Positions 34,216-46,655 of a stretch of DNA of 64,000 nt are shown here, piece by piece. The position numbers and the translations under genes were made by a program. Source of the DNA: Isoperla grammatica (taxonomy: Eukaryota > Arthropoda > Insecta > Plecoptera > Perlodidae); NCBI GenBank assembly GCA_945910005.1, contig OX246745.1, positions 37,939,800 through 38,003,799 of the forward strand. The letters are read 5' to 3'. Positions within the stretch are counted from its first letter, which is position 1; every line of letters begins with the position of its first letter. The notes beneath the pieces were generated by a model that saw nothing but the letters and a program-made list of their open reading frames with translations, was not told where the DNA came from and ran no database searches.

Positions 34216-34330
34216 CCTGTTTGCATCATGTCGCTTCCTGTTAATGTATGTATGTGTTAATGTGCATATCTTAGTTCATGACGAACACCTTCAGATCTAA
34301 GGGTAAAAATATAGGATGAAAAACCCAATA

Positions 34331-37300
34331 TTATCATCATCTATTGCTGTGACGCCTTATGACGACCCTGGCGTCATCATCATCTATTGCTGTGACGCCT
34401 TATGACGACCCTGGCGTCATCATCATCTATTGCTGTGACGCCTTATGACGACCCTGGCGTCATCATCATCTATTGCTGTGACGCCTTATGACGACCCTGG
34501 CGTCATCATCATCTATTGCTGTGACGCCTTATGACGACCCTGGCGTCATCATCATCTATTGCTGTGACGCCTTATGACGACCCTGGCGTCATCATCATCT
34601 ATTGCTGTGACGCCTTATGACGGCCCTGGCGTCATCATCATCTATTGCTGTGACGCCTTATGACGACCCTAGCGTCATCATCATCTATTGCTGTGACGCC
34701 TTATGACGACCCTGGCGTCATCATCATCTATTGCTGTGACGCCTTATGACGACCCTAGCGTCATCATCATCTATTGCTGTGACGCCTTATGACGACCCTG
34801 GCGTCATCATCATCTATTGCTGTGACGCCTTATGACGACCCTGGCGTCATCATCATCTATTGCTGTGATTCCTTATGATGACCCTGGCGTCATCATCATC
34901 TGTTATTATGACGCCTTATGACGACGATGGCGTCATCATCATCTATTGCTGTGACGCCTTATGACGACCCTAGCGTCATCATCATCTATTGCTGTGACGC
35001 CTTATTACGACCCTGGCGTCATCATCATCTATTGCTGTGACGCCTTATGACGACCCTGGCGTCAATATCATCTATTATTATGACGCCTTATGACGACCCT
35101 GGCGTCATCATCATCTGTTATTGTGACGCCTTATGACGACCCTGGCGTCAATATCATCTATTATTATGACGCCTTATGACGACCCTGGCGTCATCATCAT
35201 CTATTGCTGTGACGCCTTATGACGACCCTAGCGTCATCATCATCTATTGCTGTGACGCCTTATGACGACCCTGGCGTCATCATCATCTATTGCTGTGACG
35301 CCTTATGACGACCCTGGCGTCATCATCATCTATTGCTGTGACGCCTTATGACGACCCTGGCGTCATCATCATCTATTGCTGTGACGCCTTATGACGACCC
35401 TGGCGTCATCATCATCTATTATTGTGACGCCTTATGACGACCCTGGCGTCATCATCATCTATTGCTGTGACGCCTTATGACGACCCTGGCGTCATCATCA
35501 TCTATTGCTGTGACGCCTTATGACGACCCTGGCGTCATCATCATCTATTGCTGTGACGCCTTATGACGACCCTGGCGTCATCATCATCTGTTATTGTGAC
35601 GCCTTATGACGACCCTGGCGTCATCATCATCTATTGCTGTGACGCCTTATGACGACCCTGGCGTCAATATCATCTATTATTATGACGCCTTATGACGACC
35701 CTGGCGTCATCATCATCTGTTATTGTGACGCCTTATGACGACCCTGGCGTCAATATCATCTATTATTATGACGCCTTATGACGACCCTGGCGTCATCATC
35801 ATCTATTGCTGTGACGCCTTATGACGACCCTAGCGTCATCATCATCTATTGCTGTGACGCCTTATGACGACCCTGGCGTCATCATCATCTATTGCTGTGA
35901 CGCCTTATGACGACCCTGGCGTCATCATCATCTATTGCTGTGACGCCTTATGACGACCCTGGCGTTATCATCATCTATTGCTGTGACGCCTTATGACGAC
36001 CCTGGCGTCATCATCATCTATTGCTGTGACGCCTTATGACGACCCTGGCGTCATCATCATCTATTATTGTGACGCCTTATGACGACCCTGGCGTCATCAT
36101 CATCTATTGCTGTGACGCCTTATGACGACCCTGGCGTCATCATCATCTATTGCTGTGACGCCTTATGACGACCCTGGCGTCAATATCATCTATTATTATG
36201 ACGCCTTATGACGACCCTGGCGTCATCATCATCTATTATTGTGACGCCTTATGACGACCCTGGCGTCATCATCATCTATTGCTGTGACGCCTTATGACGA
36301 CCCTGGCGTCATCATCATCTATTGCTGTGACGCCTTATGACGACCCTGGCGTCATCATCATCTATTGCTGTGACGCCTTATGACGACCCTGGCGTCATCA
36401 TCATCTATTATTGTGACGCCTTATGACGACCCTGGCGTCATCATCATCTATTGCTGTGACGCCTTATGACGACCCTGGCGTCATCATCATCTATTGCTGT
36501 GACGCCTTATGACGACCCTGGCGTCAATATCATCTATTATTATGACGCCTTATGACGACCCTGGCGTCATCATCATCTATTATTGTGACGCCTTATGACG
36601 ACCCTGGCGTCATCATCATCTATTATTGTGACGCCTTATGACGACCCTGGCGTCATCATCATCTATTGCTGTGACGCCTTATGACGACCCTGGCGTCATC
36701 ATCATCTATTGCTGTGACGCCTTATGACGACCCTGGCGTCATCATCATCTATTGCTGTGACGCCTTATGACGACCCTGGCGTCATCATCATCTATTATTG
36801 TGACGCCTTATGACGACCCTGGCGTCATCATCATCTATTGCTGTGACGCCTTATGACGACCCTGGCTTCATCATCATCTATTGCTGTTACGCCTTATGAC
36901 GACCCTGGCGTCATCATCATCTATTGCTGTGACGCCTTATGACGACCCTGGCGTCAATATCATCTATTATTATGACGCCTTATGACGACCCTGGCGTCAT
37001 CATCATCTATTGCTGTGACGCCTTATGACGACCCTAGCGTCATCATCATCTATTGCTGTGACGCCTTATGACGGCCCTGGCGTCATCATCATCTATTGCT
37101 GTGACGCCTTATGACGACCCTGGCGTCATCATCATCTATTGCTGTGACGCCTTATGACGACCCTGGCGTCATCATCATCTATTGCTGTGACGCCTTATGA
37201 CGACCCTGGCGTCATCATCATCTATTGCTGTGACGCCTTATGACGACCCTGGCGTCATCATCATCTATTGCTGTGACGCCTTATGACGACCCTGGCGTCA

Positions 37301-38332
37301 TCATCATCTATTGCTGTGACGCCTTATGACGACCCTGGCGTCAATATCATCTATTATTATGACGCCTTATGACGACCCTGGCGTCATCATCATCTATTGC
37401 TGTGACGCCTTATGACGACCCTGGCGTCATCATCATCTATTATTGTGACGCCTTATGACGACCCTGGCGTCATCATCATCTATTGCTGTGACGCCTTATG
37501 ACGACCCTGGCGTCATCATCATCTATTGCTGTGACGCCTTATGACGACCCTGGCGTCATCATCATCTATTGCTGTGACGCCTTATGACGACCCTGGCGTC
37601 ATCATCATCTATTGCTGTGACGCCTTATGACGACCCTGGCGTCATCATCATCTATTGCTGTGACTCCTTATGACGACCCTGGCGTCATCATCATCTATTA
37701 TTGTGACGCCTTATGACGACCCTGGCGTCATCATCATCTATTGCTGTGACGCCTTATGACGACCCTGGCGTCATCATCATCTATTGCTGTGACGCCTTAT
37801 GACGACCCTGGCGTCATCATCATCTATTGCTGTGACGCCTTATGACGACCCTGGCGTCATCATCATCTATTGCTGTGGTGCCTTATGACGACCTTGGCGT
37901 CATCATCATCTATTGCTGTGACGCCTTATGACGACCCTGGCGTCATCATCATCTATTGCTGTGACTCCTTATGACGACCCTGGCGTCATCATCATCTATT
38001 ATTGTGACGCCTTATGACGACCCTGGCGTCATCATCATCTATTGCTGTGACGCCTTATGACGACCCTGGCGTCATCATCATCTATTATTGTGACGCCTTA
38101 TGACGACCCTGGCGTCATCATCATCTATTGCTGTGACGCCTTATGACGACCCTGGCGTCATCATCATCTATTGCTGTGACGCCTTATGACGACCCTGGCG
38201 TCATCATCATCTATTATTGTGACGCCTTATGACGACCCTGACGTCATCATCATCTATTGCCGTGATTCCTTATGATGACCCTGGCGTCATCATCATCTGT
38301 TATTATGACTCCTTATGACGACCCATCATCAT
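34331..38332. repeat. 43-bp satellite, about 93 units, with a hairpin in each unit
   Basis: The unit is CATCATCATCTATTGCTGTG followed by ACGCCTTATGACGACCCTGG and CGT. Each unit contains the inverted repeat TGACGCC-(13 nt)-GGCGTCA and TGACG words on both strands. The CTTATGACGACCCTGGCGTC and ATCATCATC portion equals the 3' part of the SINE variant at 31.4 and 32.3 kb. Variant units (GTCAATATCATCTATTATTATG; CTGTTATTGTG) recur in blocks. For example, a pair 86 bp apart at about 35,061/35,147 is repeated 602 bp later. An odd variant (GTGATTCCTTATGATGACCC) sits near both ends, at 34,867 and 38,262. Confidence 0.95.
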
Positions 38333-38596
38333 CAACGTTGATCTTTAAATTTGTACAACGTTCTTAGTATCTATTCGCCTGTAAAAGCTTCCGCCACCAT
38401 AAAATAATAATACAAATTTGACAATAAAAAGTAATAAACAAATGCTGATCGAGCGATAGTTCGCTCTTAGTGAACATCTCGTTGCGCCAGAAGTGTTTGC
38501 TCTCCTCTTGCTGGTGCAAGTGAGCAACTTGCTGCTCCAAGGTCTTGCAACATTTACCATTGAGAATGTGTGTAGGAAACTTGTACCTACTGATAG
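38333..38596. other. Satellite right flank, dispersed repeat
   Basis: TATTCGCCTGTAAAAGCTTC, CACCATAAAATAATAA and CTCGTTGCGCCAGAAGTG match the flanks at 31.7 and 32.4 kb. The satellite therefore lies where the SINE-variant-plus-flank unit would normally be continuous. Confidence 0.55.
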
Positions 38597-38895
38597 CGAC
38601 CCGCCTCGGTCAGGGTAGAATAGGCCCTGAGTGACTCTGCTAGTCGGAAGAGGCGACAAAATGAGACCCTTGTTCCCCCCCTCACCCCCTTACTGTCCCA
38701 CTGAAGGTTTCTCCTCCCACTTGGCCCTGCCCTCACTTGCTGCCCCCCCCCCCCCCAACCCCCCGCGATGTGCAATGGATCTGATTCGACATGAGGCGTT
38801 CTGTTCATCTTTAACATCATATTTCCCATTTCACCACTTGTTGTCTTGATTAGCCCAAAGTTGACAAAATATGGAACTTAAAACCCTAACATCTT
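38597..38895 (+). mobile_element. SINE family 1, type I
   Basis: Head CGACCCGCCTCGGTCAGGGT, core GACTCTGCTAGTCGGAAGAG, CTCCTCCCACTTGGCCCTG, a poly-C run, GATCTGATTCGACATG, GTCTTGATTAGCCCAAAG and tail AAAATATGGAACTTAAAACC. The TATGACGAC block is replaced by poly-C. Confidence 0.8.
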
Positions 38896-40243
38896 CATCA
38901 CCGCCTGTTTGCGTCATGTTGCTTCCTGTTAATATTTGTATTGTAGTGTGCATCTCCTCCTAGTTCCTTTCGAACAATTTCAAATCTCAGGGTTATCTGT
39001 TGGGACTCCTACTCTTTCCCCCCCCCCCCCCCCCAATAAACTAACTTTGTCTGTATTTGGCCAAGAGTACACAATACGTTTTACGCTTATGCGTTTTTTA
39101 TCCGTTTTAAGACTTAATCAGGAGAAGATATTGCTGGTATGTTTTCCACACAGCACACATTTATCTATTATTTGTTTTCTCTGCCTCCGGCTTAGCCGGG
39201 GTAGAATTCAACTCGGATGACTGACGATGAGCTTTCCTATTTGAATTGGATGGAAATGGATATTTTATCGATAGGTCTTCCGTCTTATGTTTTGATACTT
39301 ATCTATCGATAGTAAGAGGCGACGAGATCAGGCCCTCCCCTTTCCCTTCTACTCTTAACCTATCCTCCAACTTTTACCCATAGGTACAATCACCTACTCT
39401 CAACCCCTTCAAGTCACAATAGGCTAGTTGGCAGTTTACAGCGATGAAGGTGATAAAACAGTCAAAATAATAATCAATTACTAATCGAGACATTATTTGG
39501 TTTTATTACACTTGAACTGTATACCTTGCTTTAAGTATTTAAATGCTCTGCCTGTCAATACATCTGATTGTGGGTATGACGTCATAAAACATAATACCGG
39601 TGTATTGTTGTGGCCCTTCCTCCCATCTTGTAACACCCGTTGGGCTCCAGGATCCAGGGCGGCTCTGCCTTCCATACGAAGAGATAACATGCGATTATGT
39701 CTTATGGTCCTGTGGTTGGTCCCATAAGAAAGAAAATTTTCTTCATACAGATTATTATTGAATAAAAATAAAATTGAAATAATTCCCTATTGTCGAAGTG
39801 ATCTGAAGCGGTGGTCAGTATGCCAGTCAGGTGTCAGTGCATACATTCGGTTGAGGTGCGTCCTTCTTGCATTACATTCCGTGCGGAATCTATCATTATT
39901 CTCTCTGTTGTCCTGATCTTGTGAAGTATGAAGTTAAGTGTGCGTGTACAAAGTACATAACGTATAATAAGCTTGTACAATTTATTCAAGTCAACTGCCG
40001 TTTAACAACAACAGTTGGCCCGCATAAATTCCGAGCGCAATTTATACGTTATGTTTTTTTTTTTTGTGATAATGTGTTGAGATGTCTGCAACAAGGGAGA
40101 ACCAGCCCTTAATTGCCAATCATTCAACACCATTGCATATTTTTAAATCCCTTATCGCATTTTTTTCTGTATTTCTGGGCAGAAATAATGAAAAATATTG
40201 ACAAGACTGGTTCAAAAATTCCTAACACCATTAACGCGAGTAA
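38896..40243. other. Unassigned DNA with a 103-bp dispersed repeat
   Basis: It contains copy 2 of the 103-bp CRE-bearing repeat (39,565-39,667) and a SINE-core echo at about 39,310 (AGTAAGAGGCGACGAGATC). No gene was recognised. Confidence 0.4.
39565..39667 (+). repeat. 103-bp dispersed repeat with CRE palindrome, copy 2
   Basis: Same length and nearly the same sequence as 33,524-33,626. The flanks differ, so it is a discrete unit. Confidence 0.9.
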
Positions 40244-40560
40244 CCGCCCGTCTGGGCCCGGGGAAGAATAGGCCCAGAGTGGCTCTGCTAGTTGTTAGAG
40301 GCGACGAAAGGAGACCCGTCTCGGCCCGGGTTAGACTAGGCCCAGAGTGACTCTGCTAATCGTAAGATGCGACGATAGGTGACCCTGTATCTCCCCCTCC
40401 CCCCCCCCCCCCCAATGTCTTACTGAAGATTTCTCCTCCATTTGGCCCTGCCTTCCCTTGCTGCACACCCCTTATGACGACTCCCGCGATATAGATGGAC
40501 CTGATTCAAAGACGTCATATGACCTTAGCTGTCGAGTACGTCGTTTAACACCACCAATAA
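40244..40560 (+). mobile_element. SINE family 1 with duplicated head
   Basis: Two heads in tandem (CCCGTCTGGGCCCGGGGAAG at about 40,248 and CCCGTCTCGGCCCGGGTTAG at about 40,315), each with a TCTGCTAGTTGTTAGAGGCG-like core. One body follows (TTCTCCTCCATTTGGCCCTG, TTATGACGACTCCCGCGATA), with the variant tail GCTGTCGAGTACGTCGTTTA and ACACC. This tail is the one amplified in the 180-bp array. Confidence 0.82.
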
Positions 40561-40639
40561 AAATATAAACCAACATATAAAGATTTATATAATTGTTGGC
40601 GGTTCCGTTTTTTCTCTGTCTCTGTCCACACGATCTGAC

Positions 40640-41938
40640 AAGCTCGTTTCATATATCGTTTCTATGTCCTAATTCCTGATACACCAGATACTGACGTACA
40701 GTCACTGTCCACTGGATCTCTAGGTCGTGTTTCATATATAGTTTCAATGTTCTTATTCCTGATACACAAGATACTGACGTACAGTCACTGTCCACTGGAT
40801 CTCTAGGTCGTGTTTCATATATCGTTTCAATGTTCTTATTCCTGATACACCAGATACTGACGTACAGTCACTGTCCACTGGATCTCTAGGTCGTGTTTCA
40901 TAAATCGTTTCAATGTTCTTATTCCTGATACACCAGATACTGACGTACAGTCACTGTCCACTGGATCTCTAGGTCGTGTTTCATATATCGTTTCAATGTT
41001 CTTATTCCTGATACACCAGATACTGACGTACAGTCACTGTCCACTGGATCTCTAGGTCGTGTTTCATAAATCGTTTCAATGTTCTTATTCCTGATACACC
41101 AGATACTGACGTACAGTCACTGTCCACTGGATCTCTAGGTCGTGTTTCATATATCGTTTCAATGTTCTTATTCCTAATAACACCAGATACTGACGTACAG
41201 TCACTGTCCACTGGATCTCTAGGTCGTGTTTCATATATCGTTTCAATGTTCTTATTCCTGATACACCAGATACTGACGTACAGTCACTGTCCACTGGATC
41301 TCTAGGTCGTGTTTCATATATCGTTTCAATGTTCTTATTCCTAATAACACCAGATACTGACGTACAGTCACTGTCCACTGGATCTCTAGGTCGTGTTTCA
41401 TATATCGTTTCAATGTTCTTATTCCTGATACACCAGATACTGACGTACAGTCACTGTCCACTGGATCTCTAGGTAGTGTTTCATATATCGTTTCAATGTT
41501 CTTATTCCTGATACACCAGATACTGACGTACAGTCACTGTCCACTGGATCTCTAGGTCGTGTTTCATATATCGTTTCAATGTTCTTATTCCTAATAACAC
41601 CAGATACTGACCTACAGTCACTGTCCACTGGATCTCTAGGCATGTTTCATATATCGTTTTAATGTTCTTATTCCTGATACACCAGATACTGACGTACAGT
41701 CACTGTCCACTGGATCTCTAGGCATGTTTCATATATCGTTTTAATGTTCTTATTCCTGATACACCAGATACTGACGTACAGTCACTGTCCACTGGATCTC
41801 TAGGCATGTTTCATATATCGTTTTAATGTTCTTATTCCTGATACACCAGATACTGACGTACAGTCACTGTCCACTGGATCTCTAGGCATGTTTCATATAT
41901 CGTTTTAATGTTCTTATTCCTGATACACCAGATACTGA
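40640..41938. repeat. 83-bp minisatellite, about 15 units
   Basis: Units contain TTCTTATTCCTGATACACCA, GATACTGACGTACAGTCACT, GTCCACTGGATCTCTAGG and GTTTCATATATCGTTT. Variants are an 84-bp form (CTAATAACACC) and a shortened form (TAGGCATGTTTC with TTTTAATG) confined to the last four units. Early units alternate CATATATCG and CATAAATCG. Confidence 0.95.
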
Positions 41939-41994
41939 AAAAACTAAACAATAACGAAAACTCATTTTATGGGAGATACCAAAAGATAATTTTA

Positions 41995-42235
41995 CGGCCG
42001 TCTGGGCCCGGGGAAGAGTAGGCCCAGAGTGACTCTGCTAGTTGTAAGAGGAGACGAAAGGAGACCCTGTCCCTTTCCCTAAACTGTCCCACTGAAAATA
42101 TCTCCTCCCACATCGCCCTGCCTTCCCTTGCTGCACACCCCTTATGACGACTCCCGCGATATAGATGGACCTGATTCGGAAGAGATCATATGACCTAAGC
42201 TGTCGAGTACGTCGTTAAACCCCACCAATCCCAGC
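41995..42235 (+). mobile_element. SINE family 1, CTGTCGAG tail variant
   Basis: GGCCGTCTGGGCCCGGGGAA, GACTCTGCTAGTTGTAAGAG, TCTCCTCCCACATCGCCCTG and TTATGACGACTCCCGCGATA are followed by CTGTCGAGTACGTCGTTAAA and CCCC. It is close to the 40.3-kb copy; the two bracket the 83-bp array. Confidence 0.85.
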
Positions 42236-43614
42236 CTCGGCTTCCCTCTCCCGCAGTGGTTGGTCGCTAGTCCCACGACTCTCGGATTCCTTCCTTGACG
42301 ACTTGCGAACTAGGCGCCTCCCCTTCGACTCCCCGGTGTCCCTCGTGGTACACCCTTGAGCTTCTGTTCTTGAGTCCTCCCCCAGTGTCCACGCACACCT
42401 CGGTTATAAACCCCCTCTCACGACATCACGTCTCTATACGTCATCGTCTCAATGGTGAAGATTTGCCGACAACAATTAGCGTCGTAACGACACTAATAAT
42501 TAAATAAACAGATAATGTTTTGGACGAAACCGCCGACCTTTGTACATTATGTAACGAATTCAGACGCTTGTCCCAATCATTGGTTTACCTAACAAATTAG
42601 GCCCGCCGACCATGCATAGCTGACTGACCCAGTCATTATAATACTCAAAAGATTTCAGTATCACTGTCCAAACAATTCAATGGAATATCTACGACCAGAA
42701 ATGGCTAAAATCCATATAATCCCGCCTTTTATCCCCGAGGCTTCGGAAAAATCGACCCTGACTTTTTGCCTTCCAAGCGACCCTAGTGACCTCCAAGGTG
42801 ACCTTATCAAGACGGAGAACATCATCCTCCATATCCTCCCTTTATCAATACCTCGAGAAGTCCCCCGTGTGATATTCCGCCATGCGATGCGTCTTCAGGA
42901 TGAGAGCGTATAGACTGTAGAGTGACAAGTGCACACAGATGGATGCGTGGGCTCCAGACCACCAAACAGGCACCAACCACTTCCTCCTAACTTAAATCTA
43001 AAATATACTCTCAACAACCCAGGCTTCAGTTCACAAGCAATCCGTATATGAATATCAGTGGCGCAAATAATATTACAATAACAAATATTAACAAAGTATA
43101 GTAATAATAATAATAATAATTGTTTTTGTTTTTTTCTTTTATTATAAGAACCCAGTTAATTTACATTCGATACAATCCCACAAAGCTACACACGTAGCTT
43201 GTCTTTGGGGATAACCAACAAAACTAAATAAAAGTAATCTAGACTCCAACACCTATTACAACACTGATACATTTCTTTATACAAAATACAAAAACATTGA
43301 GCATTCTTCGAATCCTATTAACATAGTGCGAATGACGAAAGTATCACGTAACAAAAACATTTTCTATTCCCTTTTCACAGTACTTATACTATCCAAGTTC
43401 CTCAGGTCATTGGGAAGCTTATATAAATTAAATGGCACACAATATTCCAATGCAAGCTTGCCGTACTTATTATCAAACTTAGGTATTTTAACAAACTCTG
43501 CTTCTTTACGATATAGTTTACCTAACCCCTATATTACAAGACCATTGCTAAATTTAGGACCATTTTCGCCCACGCCTCAAATTTGAAAAACAAATGAATT
43601 TCAAAAGGAACTAA
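42236..43614. other. Unassigned DNA
   Basis: No gene or repeat family was recognised. A short AAT tract lies at about 43,101-43,119. The 77-codon frame at 42,680 has no known domain. Confidence 0.4.
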
Positions 43615-44020
43615 ATAAATGAATTCATATTTAGAGTATACCCAATCCCAGTGTCACATTGCTGATTTTCAGTGGGAGACTATAATTCCAAACGACTGAG
43701 CCGTCACACCTTCGGTGAGTGAGCGATAACCAAGCAAAGATTGATATTTCTATTATGAATTATGGGAACCAATGGTGGGACTGTGCGAACACTTGCGGAC
43801 AACTGTCCGAATCAACAATAGTGATTCAGAATATCCTTGAATTTATTGATTGATCCGTTGCTATAGGAAGGCTTCAAATCACCGTTTACTTTTTCCTAAG
43901 GCTAGAAGTAATGGATTTAAATCCATTTTACAAGTTTAAAGACTTGTGTTCGAAGGAGGATTTGAGCCCGGATCATCTGCATTGAATGCAGTAATACTAA
44001 CCACTAGACCAACGAGCCAC
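43615..44020 (-). mobile_element. SINE family 2 with tRNA-like head
   Basis: The minus-strand head shows the A box TGGTCTAGTGGTTAGTA and a weaker B box, GGGCTCAAATCC. An anticodon-like loop (CTGCATTCAATGCAG) is present but the acceptor and T stems are imperfect, so it is not a sound tRNA gene. The body (AAACGGTGATTTGAAGCC... to ...ATACTCTAAATATGAATT) matches 58,140-58,410. The 3' end is rich in ATTT. This family differs from family 1 in body and tail. Confidence 0.65.
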
Positions 44021-45152
44021 TCAATTGCAATACGCGTAGACCCCGGCGGAGTGAACAACGAGACGCACATCATAGCATCCCCCCCCCCCCCCCCTCCCCT
44101 TTACAAATGTGAAAGCTAAATGTGAAAATGAACCACCCGTTCTGACCCCTGTCAAAATACTCCTTTTATCTGCCCCCCCCTCAACCCCCCGCCAAAGCAA
44201 TGACCCAACCAACACCACAGGTAGCTAAAGCGCAGCTCTCGACACTCGGAAATACCGCACTAAGCAACACTAGGGCCGTAACTAGGGGTTGGTAACCCGG
44301 GTAAAAAATCGGGAGTAGCCCATTTTGACTTGCCAATACCCCAGTCACCAGTAACAAATGTTATAAAAAAACATGTCTTAAACTCGTTCAAACACTCCAA
44401 TCACATCATAATAACCAAAAAAATACCAGCATTGGCTAAGGGGGGGAAGGGGGGCTCCCCTAGATCCTCCAATGTACTTTGCTCAATCAGTGATGTATTC
44501 GAAAAATATTTTATGGGTATACGCTATTTTCTCAAAAACGTACATGCTTTTGTACAATAGGGGGTCTGGGGGGAATGCCCCCCAGGTAATGCGGGTCTGG
44601 CGCGCACAGCCCTAGATTTTTTTGGATTTATACACTGCAATTGGTGGCTTTTAAGCGTTTTGAGGGTGCTATTACCATAGCTATGTTAGTTATATAATTA
44701 TGAAATCCTGTGTCACCAGTAAGTTTTAAACTTACTTTAATTTAAAAATCAATTTAAACTTTGCACTTGTTACATTCGTGAAGTTCAGAACTTTAGAGCT
44801 ATTTGCCAACCGGTTTATAACGAATTACTTCCATTTGGATCAGATTACCAATTAAAACTATGTAAATGTAAATGTTTTTATTATTATAATAATAATACCT
44901 AGTGTTTAGGCAGTATTCAAACCGAATTTTTTTTGTTAGTTTTTTCAGGAGATTTAGATTGGGAAACAAAAAGCACACATATATTGATGTAATTAACCTT
45001 ATTTTTAAGGTCCATGATGGTATGAAGATAATCTTAATTGACACATTCAAATGTTATATTTGTGTGATTAGAACCTATGGGATTGAGAATTCTTAACTTA
45101 ACTGAAAGTGTAAAATACTAAAAAATCTTCCACAAAACCTCTTTTTGTGTCT

Positions 45153-45530
45153 TTAGTAGGGACTAAACTCTTTCTGAAAGTTCATCTTAAGCCCTATGAT
45201 GGTTTGATTCCAATCGGTAATAGGGGGCCCATTCGTGTTGATGAAAATCAAATTTGATATATTGGATGGTAGCAATCTGTTTCGCAAATCGGAACATACA
45301 ATGTTCATCAGGCTGAAAGTGCGCTCGCACTCTGCTGTGCTGCATGGAATTGTTTTCACACATGTTTGCAAGGACTGGAGATCGAGTGGCAAATTACGAG
45401 ACGAGGGTGGTGCCTCAACCAGCTCCCGCATTCCGGAGATCGCTTGATTCAAATGTACATTGAATCTCTCGCACACTTGCTTCAACTTCTCCGGGACGAA
45501 TATTTGGGTTGTTGTTTGTTAGTGGGCATA
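45153..45530 (-). pseudogene. hAT transposase C-terminal dimerisation domain, remnant
   Basis: This minus-strand frame contains the hAT dimerisation signature: TIPCSTAECERTFSLMNI followed by DLRNRLLPSNISNLIFIN and GPP. In this family the domain mediates transposase multimerisation and contributes the C-terminal part of the catalytic fold. The pattern resembles KIAA1586/ZBED-like hAT relatives. The frame starts after a stop upstream of a PEKLKQVCERF segment, and no DNA-binding or catalytic DDE portion is present in the element. It is a 3' relic of the transposase gene, ending with TAA at 45,153. Confidence 0.85.
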
Positions 45531-45595
45531 ATTATCGTATTTTTGCTCTTTGGAGGAATTAATTTATGTTTCCCTGATTTACAGCAAGAGGTTAA

Positions 45596-46655
45596 CGCCG
45601 TATACTCGCATATACCCCCCAATACACCACTGTGGGCCACCTATACGCCATATACAGCAAGGGGTATACGCCGTATACTCGCGTATACCCCCCAATACAC
45701 CACTGTAGGCCACCTATACGCCGTATACAGCAAGGGGTATACGCCGTATACTCGCGTATACCCCCCAATACACCACTGTGGGCGATCTATACGCCGTATA
45801 CAGCAAGGGGTATACGCCGTATACTCGCGTATACCCCCCAATACACCACTGTAGGCCACCTATACGCCGTATACAGCAAGGGGTATACGCCGTATACTAG
45901 CGTATACCCCCCAATACACCACTGTAGGCCACCTATACGCCGTATACAGCAAGGGGTATACGCCGTATACTCGCGTATACCCCCCAATACACCACTGTAG
46001 GCGACCTATACGCCGTATACAGCAAGGGGTATACGCTGTATACTCGCGTATACCCCCAATACACCACTGTAGGCGACCTATACGCCGTATACAGCAAGGG
46101 GTATACGCTGTATACTCGCGTATACCCCCCAATACACCACTGTAGGCGACCTATACGCCGTATACAGCAAGGGGTATACGCCGTATACTCGCGTATACCC
46201 CCCTATACATCACTGTAGGCGACCTATACGCCGTATACAGCAAGGGGTATACGCCGTATACTCGCGTATACCCCCCAATACACCACTGTAGGCGACCTAT
46301 ACGCCGTATACAGCAAGGGGTATACGCCGTATACTCGCGTATACCCCCCAATACACCACTGTAGGCCACCTATACGCCGTATACAGCAAGGGGTATACGC
46401 CGTATACTCGCGTATACCCCCCAATACACCACTGTGGGCGACCTATACGCCGTATACAGCAAGGGGTATACGCCGTATACTCGCGTATACCCCCCAATAC
46501 ACCACTGTGGGCGATCTATACGCCGTATACAGCAAGGGGTATACGCCGTATACTCGCGTATACCCCCTAATACACCACTGTAGGCCACCTATACGCCGTA
46601 TACAGCAAGGGGTATACGCCGTATACTCGCGTATACCCCCCTATACACCACTGTG
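45596..46655. repeat. 73-bp hairpin satellite inside the hAT element, about 14 units
   Basis: Units contain TATACGCCGTATACAGCAAG, an 11-bp inverted repeat GGGGTATACGC-(CGTATACTC)-GCGTATACCCC, and CAATACACCACTGTAGGC. GTATAC palindromes occur several times per unit. Differences are single bases (CCACCT, CGACCT or CGATCT; TCGCG or TAGCG). The array stops about 44 bp before the right terminus of the transposon. Confidence 0.95.

Noticed and set aside
41002..41643. Minus-strand ORFs over the 83-bp repeat
   Set aside because: Repeats of 83 and 84 bp shift frame between units; openness is not maintained by selection.
43951..44020. Functional tRNA gene (UCA-like anticodon loop)
   Set aside because: Acceptor and T stems do not pair and the sequence continues into a SINE body.
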